From Paenibacillus lemnae (lineage in GTDB: Bacteria; Bacillota; Bacilli; Paenibacillales; Paenibacillaceae), in contig NZ_JABBPN010000015.1 of NCBI RefSeq assembly GCF_012933385.1, positions 46,965 to 110,964 of the forward strand: a DNA stretch of 64,000 nucleotides, read 5' to 3'. Position numbers and translations under genes: made by a program. Positions 1 to 8,852 of this stretch are shown here, in pieces. The first letter of the stretch is position 1, and every line of letters starts with the position of its first letter. Under the pieces are notes generated by a model. The model saw nothing but the letters and a program-made list of their open reading frames with translations, ran no database searches and had not been told where the DNA came from.

Positions 1-233
1 TCAGCAAGCCGGATCCTTTGTTTTACCGCTATTTAACCGACACTTACGGTGCAGATCTCCACTCTGCCGTGATGATAGGGAATGATCCGTGGACCGATAT
101 GGCAGGAGCGGAAGCTGTAGGAATCGATTCCTGTTACATTCAGACGGCTTCTTCACCCCGCGGCATCCCGGTGAAGAGTGCCTTTCAGATCCTGGACGGC
201 AACCTGCGCAGCATTCCCGGCTGGGACCGGTAG
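1..233 (+). CDS. HAD-superfamily hydrolase, C-terminal part (5' end outside window)
   Basis: The reading frame is open from base 3 to the TAG at 231-233, so only about 76 C-terminal residues are present. They contain a KPD...F segment followed by MIGNDPWTDMAGAEAVGI. This is the pattern of HAD motif III (conserved Lys) and motif IV (GD-type acidic pair binding Mg2+) near the end of subfamily IA phosphatases. Such enzymes dephosphorylate small metabolites through an Asp nucleophile, which lies in the missing N-terminal part. The substrate cannot be told from this fragment. The next gene on the same strand starts 30 bases downstream and could be co-transcribed. Confidence 0.75.
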   Translation, partial: SKPDPLFYRYLTDTYGADLHSAVMIGNDPWTDMAGAEAVGIDSCYIQTASSPRGIPVKSAFQILDGNLRSIPGWDR

Positions 234-263
234 CTCTCACGCCACCTGAAAGGAGTTGATCCT

Positions 264-653
264 GTGAATCGAATCGTCCTTTTCCTTGTTCTGCTGCTTC
301 TACTGACTTCCTGCTCAGACCAATCGACTTCCAGGCAAGCACCGCAGCCTATAGGAAACCCAACTGCTGAAAAGGTACTCCAGCAGCATGCTGACGCTGA
401 TCTGTTCATGGTTCAGGATCTGGTGTACATCCTGGCGGATCCTGACTCCTGGGTGCAGGAAGAAGAACTGGGTCCGCTTGAGGAGGTCGGTAAAATTCAA
501 GAGATGTATGATCCAGCCAAGCCTTTTGTTAACTACATGGCCACCAAGCTTCCAGCAGGCACGACCATCTATGCCGACTCCTCGCACAGTTCATTTCTTG
601 TTGTCCTTAAGGACGGAAAAGAAGCCCGGTATCTCGGCCTGGTCGAAGGATAA
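264..653 (+). CDS. small putative lipoprotein of unknown function
   Basis: 129 residues, GTG start preceded by AAAGGAG at 249-255. The N-terminus is a short signal peptide (MNRIVLFLVLLLLL) ending in the lipobox LTSC, with the lipid-modified Cys at residue 17. It is therefore probably a membrane-anchored surface lipoprotein. The remaining ~110 residues have no motif I recognise; the C-terminal part resembles a small SH3-like or beta-barrel segment (a guess). It follows the HAD fragment closely on the same strand and a hairpin lies at its 3' end. Confidence 0.65.
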   Translation: MNRIVLFLVLLLLLTSCSDQSTSRQAPQPIGNPTAEKVLQQHADADLFMVQDLVYILADPDSWVQEEELGPLEEVGKIQEMYDPAKPFVNYMATKLPAGTTIYADSSHSSFLVVLKDGKEARYLGLVEG

Positions 654-673
654 CCAGGGAAATACGGGCTTCT
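620..673. terminator. nested inverted repeat, probable terminator between convergent genes
   Basis: AGAAGCCCG (620-628) pairs with CGGGCTTCT (665-673), enclosing a second hairpin CCTGGT (638-643)/ACCAGG (653-658). The structure overlaps the 3' end of the plus-strand lipoprotein gene and precedes the minus-strand BCCT gene end. T-tracts are weak, so termination efficiency is uncertain. Confidence 0.45.
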
Positions 674-700
674 TTGATATTTAATCATGCAAACGAGTCA

Positions 701-2260
701 TCACTTCCGATTCTTGTTAGCCTCTTCTTCGAGCCGTTTGAATCGTTTGAGATCCGCTTTACGAATCGGGAGCGGCTCGCCTTTAAACATGCGGATAACC
801 GCAGCGATTAACAGCAGCAGAATGATAGTAAACGGCAGTGCCGAGATGAGGGAAGCCGTCTGCAGCGCTTCAAGTCCTCCCGTGTAGATCAGCACCCCGG
901 CGATGGCCGCCATCAGCATACCCCATACGATTTTCACGTAAAACGGAGGGTTCAGGCTTCCGGATGTTGTCATACTCGACAGCATGTATGTGGCCGAATC
1001 GGCTGAAGTGATCAGGAACGTCAGAATGAGAATGATCGACAGCACCGATACGATTCCCGTAAACGGCAGATTGTTCAATAATTCAAACAGAGCGGTGGAA
1101 ACATCATTGTTCACAGCCGTGGCGATGCCTGCATTTTGATTCAGATCCAGCCACAGCGCTGTCCCGCCGAATACGGCCATCCAGACACATGCAATCAGAG
1201 GCGGCACGACCATGACGCCCAGGATAAACTCCCGTACGGAACGCCCTCTAGACACACGCGCCACAAAAGCGCCGACGAACGGCGACCATGCAATCGCCCA
1301 GGCCCAGTAAAAGATCGTCCACTTACGGACCCACTCCCCGCCGGCATAAGGCTGCAGACGCAGGCTGTATTGGATGAAATTCGAAAAGTAATCCCCAATC
1401 GCCAGGGTAAAGGTCTCCAGAATGAACACGCTCGGACCGGCAAAAAACACAAAGATCATAAAAGCAAATGCCATCGTCAGATTGAGATTGCTCAGATATT
1501 TAATTCCCTTATCCAGCCCTGTGGTAGAGGAAATCATATAGCAGATAAAAATCACACCCAGCACACCGATTTGCAGTAAGGGCGTATTGCCCCATCCTGT
1601 CATCGAACCGAGTCCGCCGCCCATCTGCAGCACGCCCATGCCGACCGAAGTAGCAACGCCCATTACGGTCGCAATCACCGCGAGGATATCAATGATATTT
1701 TTGACAACAGGTTTCTTCCCCGTGATCGGCTCCAGTGCCGTGGACACGAGTCCATCTTTTTTCTTGCGGAACTGGAAAAAGGCAATCACCAGCCCCACCA
1801 GCGCGAATACCGACCACTGGCTGATCCCGAAGTGGAAAAATGCATAGCCCATCGCGACCCGTGCGGCCTGCGTCGATTGTGTTTCCATTCCAACAAAAGG
1901 AGGAGTGTAAAAATGCGTCATCGGCTCCGCTACACCCCAGAATACTAGCCCGACTCCAAAGCCTGCAGAGAACAGCATCCCGATCCACGTGAAAAAGGGA
2001 TAGTCCGGCTTCTGCTGGTCATTCTCTCCCAGACGGATTCCACCGTATTTACTGACCGCCACCCCAAAGAGAAACACGATAATAATAAAAATAGATAACA
2101 GATAGAACCAGCCAAAATAATTGGTCGTCAGATTAAACAAATACGTTGCCGCATTCCCGAACGCATCAGGCACGACCGCTCCCAAAATCGCTAAAACGCC
2201 AATCACTAATGCCGATACGGTAAACACCACATTTTTAAACAATCTTGCTCCCAATTGCAT
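701..2260 (-). CDS. BCCT-family betaine/choline/carnitine transporter (OpuD/BetL-like)
   Basis: About 519 residues with 12 predicted membrane segments, the normal length of the betaine/carnitine/choline transporter family, which imports compatible solutes such as glycine betaine using an ion gradient. Family hallmarks visible: GFGVGLVFWGVAEPM in the early helices, the Trp-rich TM8 segment FYWAWAIAWSPFVGAFVARV, and the following SRGRSVREFILG loop. Bacillota members of this type mostly take up glycine betaine under osmotic stress; substrate is inferred, not proven. Start choice: ATG at 2260 has GGAG only two bases upstream; an in-frame TTG at 2254 has better spacing and may be the true start. 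Monocistronic by context, with an independent terminator for the upstream gene at 2383-2408. Confidence 0.88.
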   Translation of the reverse strand: MQLGARLFKNVVFTVSALVIGVLAILGAVVPDAFGNAATYLFNLTTNYFGWFYLLSIFIIIVFLFGVAVSKYGGIRLGENDQQKPDYPFFTWIGMLFSAGFGVGLVFWGVAEPMTHFYTPPFVGMETQSTQAARVAMGYAFFHFGISQWSVFALVGLVIAFFQFRKKKDGLVSTALEPITGKKPVVKNIIDILAVIATVMGVATSVGMGVLQMGGGLGSMTGWGNTPLLQIGVLGVIFICYMISSTTGLDKGIKYLSNLNLTMAFAFMIFVFFAGPSVFILETFTLAIGDYFSNFIQYSLRLQPYAGGEWVRKWTIFYWAWAIAWSPFVGAFVARVSRGRSVREFILGVMVVPPLIACVWMAVFGGTALWLDLNQNAGIATAVNNDVSTALFELLNNLPFTGIVSVLSIILILTFLITSADSATYMLSSMTTSGSLNPPFYVKIVWGMLMAAIAGVLIYTGGLEALQTASLISALPFTIILLLLIAAVIRMFKGEPLPIRKADLKRFKRLEEEANKNRK

Positions 2261-2376
2261 CACTCCAAGCTTATGTAGTAGCGTCCTGCCTCCTCATTAT
2301 TTCCCAAGGTGGCCGGATCTCATGTAACCATGCTTCGTAAATTTACAAAGGGATCAGCAGTTATGTATGTATATAA

Positions 2377-2408
2377 ACAAAAAAGCCGCCCCTTAATACA
2401 GGCAGCTT
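2377..2408 (-). terminator. Rho-independent terminator of the methyltransferase gene
   Basis: On the minus strand AAGCTGCC (2408-2401) pairs with GGCGGCTT (2390-2383) with one G-T wobble and a 10-base loop, followed by a run of T (plus-strand A-run 2379-2384). It lies just after the stop of the methyltransferase gene. Confidence 0.75.
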
Positions 2409-2421
2409 GCTAACTTTTAGG

Positions 2422-3204
2422 CTATCTCTTCCGAATGACCAGCATGCTGTTCGCATGACGTAAAAACTCATACGGCACTACTCGTTCTTCTACCTGTAAG
2501 CCCGCGGCAGAAAGCTCCGATTTCAGCATATCCACATATTCACACCGGGTTCCGGTCAGATCCACCAGCGGAAAAATCCTGACTTCATGTGAGGCAACCC
2601 GAATGAGCTCATTCACAGTCTTCCTATGAAAATCCAGATCCAGCCGGTCCCCATACATGAACAAGAAATGCGCCGATACAATCAGATCAAACCGCTTATC
2701 CTGAAAGGGCAGCGACGGCAGAACTGCTGGAACATAACGTTCCGGGCGATTTTTCATATCACGGATACAATGCTCTAGTGCACTGTACCGATGTTTGCCG
2801 AGCCCCTGCACATCCCCGTAAAAGTCCCACAGAAACAAGTCTTTGGCGTCTTCCATCGTGTCCAGCGCATGGGCAATGCCTGCCAGACCTTTGGTTTCCA
2901 GATCATCCGGTGCATGGTCGTAGGCAATATCGCATGACATGATATCCAGACCCTGCTGCCCCCCTACTGCTGTGAAGGAGCATGCTCCTGAGGGACAGTC
3001 CAGAATAGACTTCCCTTCCAGATCCTCATGCTGCAGATCGAACATCTGCATATATTCTTCAAACGTACGGCCGATAAAAATAATGCGTTCCAGTTCCTGC
3101 TTAGGCTTGGACGTTCGTCCCCTGCCACGCGTGCGGAGCCCATTCGCTGCCGTCAAATTCGTACCTTTTTTGTCTTTCCCTTGGCTCATCTCTTCTACAC
3201 TCAT
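2422..3204 (-). CDS. class I SAM-dependent methyltransferase-like protein
   Basis: 260 residues. A Rossmann-type motif I is visible as KSILDCPSGACSF (about residues 64-76), followed by an acidic strand and, later, FDLIVSAHFLFMYGDRL, a typical motif IV/V region of class I methyltransferases. No DPPY/NPPY catalytic motif is present, so it is unlikely to be an N6-adenine or N4-cytosine DNA methylase; substrate unknown. Start ATG at 3204 has GAGGTGAG upstream. The gene lies 65 bases downstream of the helicase gene on the same strand, with only a weak hairpin (3235-3252, 7-bp stem) between them, so it may be the last gene of the TerB/ATPase/helicase operon. The family assignment is fairly sure, the role is not. 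Confidence 0.7.
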   Translation of the reverse strand: MSVEEMSQGKDKKGTNLTAANGLRTRGRGRTSKPKQELERIIFIGRTFEEYMQMFDLQHEDLEGKSILDCPSGACSFTAVGGQQGLDIMSCDIAYDHAPDDLETKGLAGIAHALDTMEDAKDLFLWDFYGDVQGLGKHRYSALEHCIRDMKNRPERYVPAVLPSLPFQDKRFDLIVSAHFLFMYGDRLDLDFHRKTVNELIRVASHEVRIFPLVDLTGTRCEYVDMLKSELSAAGLQVEERVVPYEFLRHANSMLVIRKR

Positions 3205-3269
3205 CTCAGCTCACCTCAACTCATACATTTGGCAAAGGACACCACCGGTGTCCGCACCTTCATTCCATT

Positions 3270-5465
3270 CTATTCTCTTCTCAAAGCATATGCCAGCCCT
3301 TCCAGGTCCAGACCGTCCACCGCAAAAGCCCTCCGTACAAGCTCAGGAGCCACAAATTCGTCGTACTTGCCCAAATAAGGCGCTTCCTTGTGATCGAGCA
3401 GGGATTCCGGACCCGCCACGAGACATTCATCCAGCTCCCGCGCGATCTCATCCATCAGATGCTCCGGTGCCGTCTTACCGGCTACGACCATGTAATACGG
3501 CTCCATCGGTACGATGGACCGCAGCGACAGACTGCCGGCCAGGTTATGCTTCAGCAGCCGCTCCAGCGTGCGGAAGGGCTTGCTGCCTGCCCACGGCAGG
3601 ATAAACAGCGAATCGCCGCCTGCGGGAATGACTGTGCTTTTGAGCAGACCGCTCTCCCGCGCAAGGCGCCTTGCACGCTCCAGCCGGTTCACCGCGCCGG
3701 GTGCCAAATATGGATAAATGGTGCTGTCGTCCAGGATTTCGCGCATTTTACGGACGACGCGGGTATGAATGTCACCGCCCGCTCCAAGCCAAAGCGTATC
3801 CACTTTCCCTTTGGAGGATTTCACATACAAGGCCTTATGCCGCGTATCGACTTCTTCCACCTTCCACAGCTTGCCTGCCAGGGAGAAACAGTATCCCGGC
3901 GGCGGCACCGTCGTGATGGAACCGATCTCCTCCGATCCGTTGTATACGACATGCTCTTCGTCGTCCTTGAACACCGCATAGAATCGGAAATTGTTCACGA
4001 TACGCTCCCCGGTCAGGCCTATAATGAGCGGTCCTTCATCTGTCCGCTGAATATGATCGGTTTGCAGCAGATAATTCAGGAAATCTCTATACTCCTCTGC
4101 CGTAAAGTCTTGAAATGCTGGCAGTGTCAGCACGGCCCGAGCCAGTTCGGCCGGCTCTGCTTCGCCCATGCTCTTCAGAATGCTCATGGTCTGGTGGTAC
4201 AGCAGCCCCACCGGCTTCTGCCGCAAACTCAGCGGCTCCACCCACTTCTCGCGCACATAAAGCTCGATCACCGCAATGGCCCGCAGCAGCATCCAGGGCA
4301 TCCGCGCAGGCAGCTGGGCGGTTTCGTCCTCTTCCTCCGGACAGAGGAACATCATCTCGGATGCCTGTCCCCGGCGGCCCGAGCGGCCAAGCCGCTGCAC
4401 AAAGCTGGAGCAGCTGTAGGGTGCGCCAAGCTGCACAACCCGCTCCAGCTCCCCAAGGTCTATGCCCAGCTCCAGTGTCAGCGTCGCCGCAGCTACAGCA
4501 GGCCCCGGCCCGCTGCGCAGCGCGGCCTCCGCCTCTTCCCTCAGCATCGCCGAAATACTGCCATGATGGACATGGTAGACGTCCGGCTCCTGGCGTTTTG
4601 CCGCCACACGGCGCATTTCCAGTGTGGTAAGCTCGGCATCGGAGCGGCTGTTGGTGAAGATCAGAGCTTTTTTCTGATGAGTTGTGTCGTATACGAAATC
4701 ATAATACGCTTTTCGCGCATGCTCCAGCTGCTCTGCCTTCTTCTCGTCACGTGCATCCGGAAATGAAAAATGCTCCACACTGATCCGCAGCTTCCGCCCT
4801 CCCTGCGGGGAGACGACCTCTACAGATGCCTGCGTTCCCGCTGCCAGCCATCCTGCCGCCGTTTCATAATCGCTCAACGTCGCTGACAAGCCGATTCGCC
4901 GCGGCGAACAGGACGCCATCCGCTCGATCCGGGTCAGCTGACTCAGCACTTGAATTCCCCGGTCAGCACCCATAAAGGCATGCACCTCATCGACAATGAC
5001 ATATCTCAAATCATGAAACAGTGCCGGAATCGAGTTAGGACGATTCATCAGCAGCCCCTCCAGTGATTCCGGGGTAATCTGCAGCACACCGGAGGGATGC
5101 TGCATCAGCTTCGTTTTCTCGTCCTGGGATACATCGCCGTGCCAGTGCCATACCGGCACCTCGCCTTCACGCAGCAGCTCCTTGATCCGCTCAAACTGAT
5201 CATTGATGAGCGCCTTCAGCGGACCGATATATAGAATGCCGACCGACTCACAAGGACGTTCGTACAGCTCGGTTAACGCTGGAAAAAAAGCGGCTTCCGT
5301 CTTGCCTGAAGCTGTCCCGGAAGCGATCAGCAGGTGGCTTGGCGTATCCATCAGCACACGGCAGGCTTCCACCTGGGCTTCGCGGAGGGTATCCCATTTC
5401 TTTCGGTAAATATACTCGCGAATAAAGGGCGCCAGTCTGGAAAACGGATTGCCGCCGCCGCTCAC
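3270..5465 (-). CDS. Lhr-like superfamily 2 DEAD/DEAH-box helicase
   Basis: 731 residues. SF2 helicase motifs in order: Walker A GTASGKTE (residues 50-57), motif Ib TPESL (131-135), motif II DEVH (159-162), motif III SATL (194-197), motif V around TLTLELGIDLGEL (328-340) and motif VI QRLGRSGRRG (357-366). The pattern and the large C-terminal part match Lhr-type helicases, which translocate 3'-5' on DNA; relatives (BrxHI) occur in type 2 and other BREX phage-defence loci. The GTG start at 5465 overlaps the stop of the upstream ATPase gene by 4 bases (GTGA), so the two are translationally coupled. Family Lhr proteins are often longer, so this is a compact version. Predicted to unwind or remodel nucleic acid with its ATPase partner. 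Confidence 0.88.
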   Translation of the reverse strand: MSGGGNPFSRLAPFIREYIYRKKWDTLREAQVEACRVLMDTPSHLLIASGTASGKTEAAFFPALTELYERPCESVGILYIGPLKALINDQFERIKELLREGEVPVWHWHGDVSQDEKTKLMQHPSGVLQITPESLEGLLMNRPNSIPALFHDLRYVIVDEVHAFMGADRGIQVLSQLTRIERMASCSPRRIGLSATLSDYETAAGWLAAGTQASVEVVSPQGGRKLRISVEHFSFPDARDEKKAEQLEHARKAYYDFVYDTTHQKKALIFTNSRSDAELTTLEMRRVAAKRQEPDVYHVHHGSISAMLREEAEAALRSGPGPAVAAATLTLELGIDLGELERVVQLGAPYSCSSFVQRLGRSGRRGQASEMMFLCPEEEDETAQLPARMPWMLLRAIAVIELYVREKWVEPLSLRQKPVGLLYHQTMSILKSMGEAEPAELARAVLTLPAFQDFTAEEYRDFLNYLLQTDHIQRTDEGPLIIGLTGERIVNNFRFYAVFKDDEEHVVYNGSEEIGSITTVPPPGYCFSLAGKLWKVEEVDTRHKALYVKSSKGKVDTLWLGAGGDIHTRVVRKMREILDDSTIYPYLAPGAVNRLERARRLARESGLLKSTVIPAGGDSLFILPWAGSKPFRTLERLLKHNLAGSLSLRSIVPMEPYYMVVAGKTAPEHLMDEIARELDECLVAGPESLLDHKEAPYLGKYDEFVAPELVRRAFAVDGLDLEGLAYALRRE

Positions 5466-6817
5466 AGCTCAAACTCCGCAAGGAAATCATCCGTTTTATC
5501 CTGTTCCTGACTCTTGCCCCCGGCAGCACCGCTGGACTTCACCGCCTGCTCTGCCATCGCCGCCCGCTCACCCAGCAGGGTATCAAAATCACTCCCCGGA
5601 TGCTGATGCAGCGTATGCAGCAGGTCCATGAAATCGCGGACAACTTCCCGCGGCGTCAGCAGCTCATCTGCACCCAGCCGGTTCACCGCATTTTGCATAA
5701 AAGTAATCAGCTGATCATCCGCAAGCCTGACCTCGTAGCCGTAATGAAGGGCATGAATATCCCGCAGCTTTTGCAGCAGGATCAGAATTTCCTCATGGGA
5801 CAACATGTCCAGCTTCAGAATTGGAGAGGAATAAGTCCGGTAAGCCTGTGATCCATACCGCCCGTCGATCAGGCGTGAACGCAGGGCATCATAGCTGAAC
5901 AGCCCCCGGCGCTCATCTTCCACGAACTGGGGGGTGCCGCCCATCAGAATGCCCAGATGCTGCGCTTTACCCTGCATCGTATCGTTAAACATCGTCAGCA
6001 GCTTCTCGTAGTTGCTGTGGCGGGAGACGGTGTTGGTGATTTTGTAGAGATTCACGCCTTCGTCGATAAACAGCAGCAGACCCTTATAGCCGATCGCCGC
6101 GGCAAATTCAGCCCACAGCTTAATGTAGTCATACCAGCTGTCATCATCAATGATCACGCCAACCCCCAGGTCCCTGCGTGCCTCGGTCTTGGTTGGATAC
6201 TCGCCCCGCAGCCAGCGGAGCGCCATCTGCTTCTTGTCGTCATCGCCCAGCTTGTATCCATTCCAGTACGATGCCATCACCTTCGCAAAATCAAACCCGT
6301 GAACCAGGCTCTGCATACCTCCGGTCACTTCAAAAATCCGCTGTTCCACCCGCAGATTCAGCGAAGGGTCATCCGAAGTCAGCCCTTCGCTCTGCATAAT
6401 GGACTGCTGAATCGCCGCGATCCACTTCTGGAGAATCATCTCCAGGGCACCGCCGTCTGGACGTGTACGGGTGGACAGGTGAGTCATCAGCTCGCGATAC
6501 GTGCCAAGCCCCTGACCTTTGGTTCCGACAAGGCGCCGCTCTGGCGAAAGATCGGCATCCGCCACCACAAAATCCCGATCCATGGCATAGTTGCGGATGA
6601 TCTGGAGCAGAAAGCTTTTACCGCTGCCGTAGCGTCCGCTGATCAGCCGAAATGCTGCACCGCCTTCAGCAATATTATCCATATCCTGCACAATGGCCTC
6701 CACCTCAGGCTTGCGCCCCACCGCAATATGCTCCAGCCCGACACGGGGCACAACACCCGCGGTCAGTGAATTCATCAAAGCCGTGGTCAGGCGTTTGGGT
6801 ATTTTCAGTTCAGCCAC
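5462..6817 (-). CDS. P-loop ATPase of the BrxD/DUF2791 type
   Basis: 451 residues. Walker A GRYGSGKS at 61-68, preceded by the family-like segment around GLEHIAVGRKPEVEAI (27-42). Walker B is GLLLFIDEGVNLY with the Asp-Glu pair at 252-253. This layout matches the ATP-binding proteins called BrxD (DUF2791), which accompany an Lhr-like helicase in several BREX subtypes. The same ATPase-helicase pairing is seen here, but without pglZ, brxC or pglX. GTG start at 6817; its ribosome-binding site (GAGGTGATG) overlaps the stop codon of the TerB gene upstream. The stop overlaps the helicase start. The tight packing points to a protein complex in which this ATPase drives or loads the helicase (inference). 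Confidence 0.85.
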   Translation of the reverse strand: MAELKIPKRLTTALMNSLTAGVVPRVGLEHIAVGRKPEVEAIVQDMDNIAEGGAAFRLISGRYGSGKSFLLQIIRNYAMDRDFVVADADLSPERRLVGTKGQGLGTYRELMTHLSTRTRPDGGALEMILQKWIAAIQQSIMQSEGLTSDDPSLNLRVEQRIFEVTGGMQSLVHGFDFAKVMASYWNGYKLGDDDKKQMALRWLRGEYPTKTEARRDLGVGVIIDDDSWYDYIKLWAEFAAAIGYKGLLLFIDEGVNLYKITNTVSRHSNYEKLLTMFNDTMQGKAQHLGILMGGTPQFVEDERRGLFSYDALRSRLIDGRYGSQAYRTYSSPILKLDMLSHEEILILLQKLRDIHALHYGYEVRLADDQLITFMQNAVNRLGADELLTPREVVRDFMDLLHTLHQHPGSDFDTLLGERAAMAEQAVKSSGAAGGKSQEQDKTDDFLAEFEL

Positions 6818-6823
6818 TTCTCA

Positions 6824-8728
6824 TCACCTCTTTATAAAATCCAGCATGTCCACATAATCCTCTGTCAGGGCATCTCCATCAATCAAAAGATCCCCGATCC
6901 AGCTCATTGCCGCTTCATTAATCTCATCTATAAGAAGCTCTGGCATGGAGCCGGCCCGTTGTGCCGCTGCCTGCAGAGCATCCGAGCCCAGCCCCTCCTT
7001 TAATCCGTACAGCATGTCCAGATGAGCCGGTGTCAAAGCCCGGGCCAGCTCCTGCCAATCTTCATCCAGATCTTCGGTATTCCAATATACCTTACCAGAA
7101 TCAGCTTCAGCTTCAGCTTCAGCTTCAGCTCCAGCTCCAGCACCCATTTCTGCCGGCACTCGCTCCCCTGGTTCTGCTGCTGCGTCCTGCACCTTGGCAC
7201 GAGGCACAGCAGCTTGTCTATTGCCCGGGCAATTTTCTTCCATCAAATGTAAAGATCCTTCCACCATGACCGGCTCGGCTGACACTTGCTCTAACCCTGA
7301 TGCCGAATCCGGTATCAGCAGCAAATCACGCACTTCATCCGATTCTCGCTGCAGCCGCTGCAGCTTGCCCATATCGATAGCCACCTCAGGAACAGACGGT
7401 TTCCCCTGAGTAGGCTCTTCCGGGTTCAGTTCTCTTTTCAAATACCGCGTAACCAGCTTGTCGATTTCGGGCTCGACCGCAACACCCTTTAAGCGCCCCT
7501 TGAAGCCCATCAGCTCCCGCAGGCGATTCTCCGTTAAACGAACCAGCTGTGTCAGGTATGCCCGAAGCGGGGCATACGTGCTGATCTTCACGACCGGCAC
7601 CATGACCGTGCGTCCATACAGCCCTTCATCATACACCGCTGTCCGAAAAATCGTACGCGACGACTGCACTTCAGGAGGAGAAAACCTCTCCAACAGCCTT
7701 GTGCCGCCCGTCTTCTCCAAATATGCATCTACCATGGAAATCACTTTTGGTGCATATACCCGCATCTCCTTGCGTCCGGCTTCCTGCACAAATCGGCTTT
7801 TCTCGGGATCGATGTCCAGCAGCTCCTTCAGCACATCCCAGTTCAGCTCCAGCGGCTGGGCGGTAAAGCGGCGTCTCCACTCCCGTTCCTTCAGCTCAGG
7901 GGAGAGATTGCGGGGGATTTTCTGAAATCCTTCTTCGCTTTCGCTTGGATGCATGAGGCCGTGCACATGGTCAAAATCAAACAGCCACTCTCTCATGTAA
8001 CTGTCCAGCTTGCGATACCGGTCACGATAAGCCGACCAGATGCGCTGCATCAGCTGCCGCCCCTGCTCCGGCGCGCTCCAGCCAATGCCATGAATCAATT
8101 CATATATATAAACAAACAAGTAGGACAGATCGGTATCCGGATAACGTCCGGACCGCACTTCTTCCCTCCAGTAAAAATACCATGACTCCTGAGACGGCAG
8201 CATTTCGCTGTACACCGGCCAGTAGCTTTTGAAAGGCACAAACGGCCCCTCCTGCTCCACATGCCATTCCAGCTCACGCGCTCGCATGTAGAATTGCTGT
8301 TCCCGGGAGTAATACCTCACACCGTCAAAAGACGGCGGCACACTGGAAGGCGGAAGACTGGACACCTCAGACGGTTTTGCATGGACAGTGCCCTTCGGCG
8401 GTTTCTCTGGTTCTGGATCCCCAGCATTCTCCGGTTCCCACACATTCTTCGGTTCCCAAGCATTCAAATCATCCAGTGTCAGTTCACCTGGGGCGGCCTC
8501 TTTCGGGGCCAGAACCCCTTCATCTTGATCCTGATGCCCGGCAGGAGCATGCTCAGGGATCTTCAGCTGCCGTTCTTCTCCGCCCAGCTCAAATTCTGCA
8601 AATGTCATCTGTAAATCACGGATCACCTTGTGCCGCACTTGGCCCGTGGCTCCTTTGCTTCCCGAAGTCCTTGAAACCTCCCAGCTGTGTGAATCGGATC
8701 CTTGTTCCCGGCTGTCTTTGGGTGTCAT
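6824..8728 (-). CDS. TerB_N / TerB_C domain protein, first gene of the ATPase-helicase operon
   Basis: 634 residues. The first ~130 residues are low-complexity, charged and Pro/Glu-rich. Residues ~135-345 (FDGVRYYSREQQFYMRARELEW..., YLFVYIYELIHGIGW, WLFDFDHVHGL) match the TerB_N domain pattern, rich in aromatic residues. A linker at about 530-543 is an Ala-Glu repeat encoded by a hexamer microsatellite. The last ~85 residues (ITPAHLDMLYGL..., LIDEINEAAMSWIGDLLID) match a TerB_C-like winged segment. Despite the name, these domains are not shown to give tellurite resistance. Comparative genomics links them to DNA-processing systems with helicases. Start ATG at 8728 with GGGAGGTGAG upstream. Heads an operon whose divergent promoter region contains a LexA-type box. 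Confidence 0.78.
   Translation of the reverse strand: MTPKDSREQGSDSHSWEVSRTSGSKGATGQVRHKVIRDLQMTFAEFELGGEERQLKIPEHAPAGHQDQDEGVLAPKEAAPGELTLDDLNAWEPKNVWEPENAGDPEPEKPPKGTVHAKPSEVSSLPPSSVPPSFDGVRYYSREQQFYMRARELEWHVEQEGPFVPFKSYWPVYSEMLPSQESWYFYWREEVRSGRYPDTDLSYLFVYIYELIHGIGWSAPEQGRQLMQRIWSAYRDRYRKLDSYMREWLFDFDHVHGLMHPSESEEGFQKIPRNLSPELKEREWRRRFTAQPLELNWDVLKELLDIDPEKSRFVQEAGRKEMRVYAPKVISMVDAYLEKTGGTRLLERFSPPEVQSSRTIFRTAVYDEGLYGRTVMVPVVKISTYAPLRAYLTQLVRLTENRLRELMGFKGRLKGVAVEPEIDKLVTRYLKRELNPEEPTQGKPSVPEVAIDMGKLQRLQRESDEVRDLLLIPDSASGLEQVSAEPVMVEGSLHLMEENCPGNRQAAVPRAKVQDAAAEPGERVPAEMGAGAGAEAEAEAEADSGKVYWNTEDLDEDWQELARALTPAHLDMLYGLKEGLGSDALQAAAQRAGSMPELLIDEINEAAMSWIGDLLIDGDALTEDYVDMLDFIKR
7101..7142 (-). 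repeat. in-frame hexanucleotide microsatellite in the TerB gene
   Basis: Five perfect copies of TCAGCT (7101-7130) are followed by two variant copies (CCAGCT, CCAGCA). On the coding strand this gives alternating Ala-Glu residues in the linker between the two TerB domains. Copy-number changes would keep the frame and only alter linker length. Confidence 0.95.
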
Positions 8729-8852
8729 GGTCTTCTCACCTCCCTCATATGCTCATTGTACCACTCACGTTTCCAGAACCAGGCTGTTTTTTTACAACGG
8801 CCGTTTCGGCGTCTATACTAGGTAAAAAGCAGGGTTACCTGCCCTCATTCAC

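Noticed and set aside
3390..4766. 458-codon plus-strand open frame inside the helicase gene
   Set aside because: It is antisense to conserved helicase motifs and its translation (Gln/His/Arg-rich) shows no protein-like pattern.
3270..8728. A complete BREX locus
   Set aside because: Only the BrxD-like ATPase and Lhr-like helicase are present; pglZ, brxC and pglX are absent from the neighbourhood.
6824..8728. Tellurite-resistance gene
   Set aside because: The TerB_N/TerB_C domain name comes from Ter proteins, but no terC/terD/terZ genes are nearby and the context is a helicase/ATPase pair.
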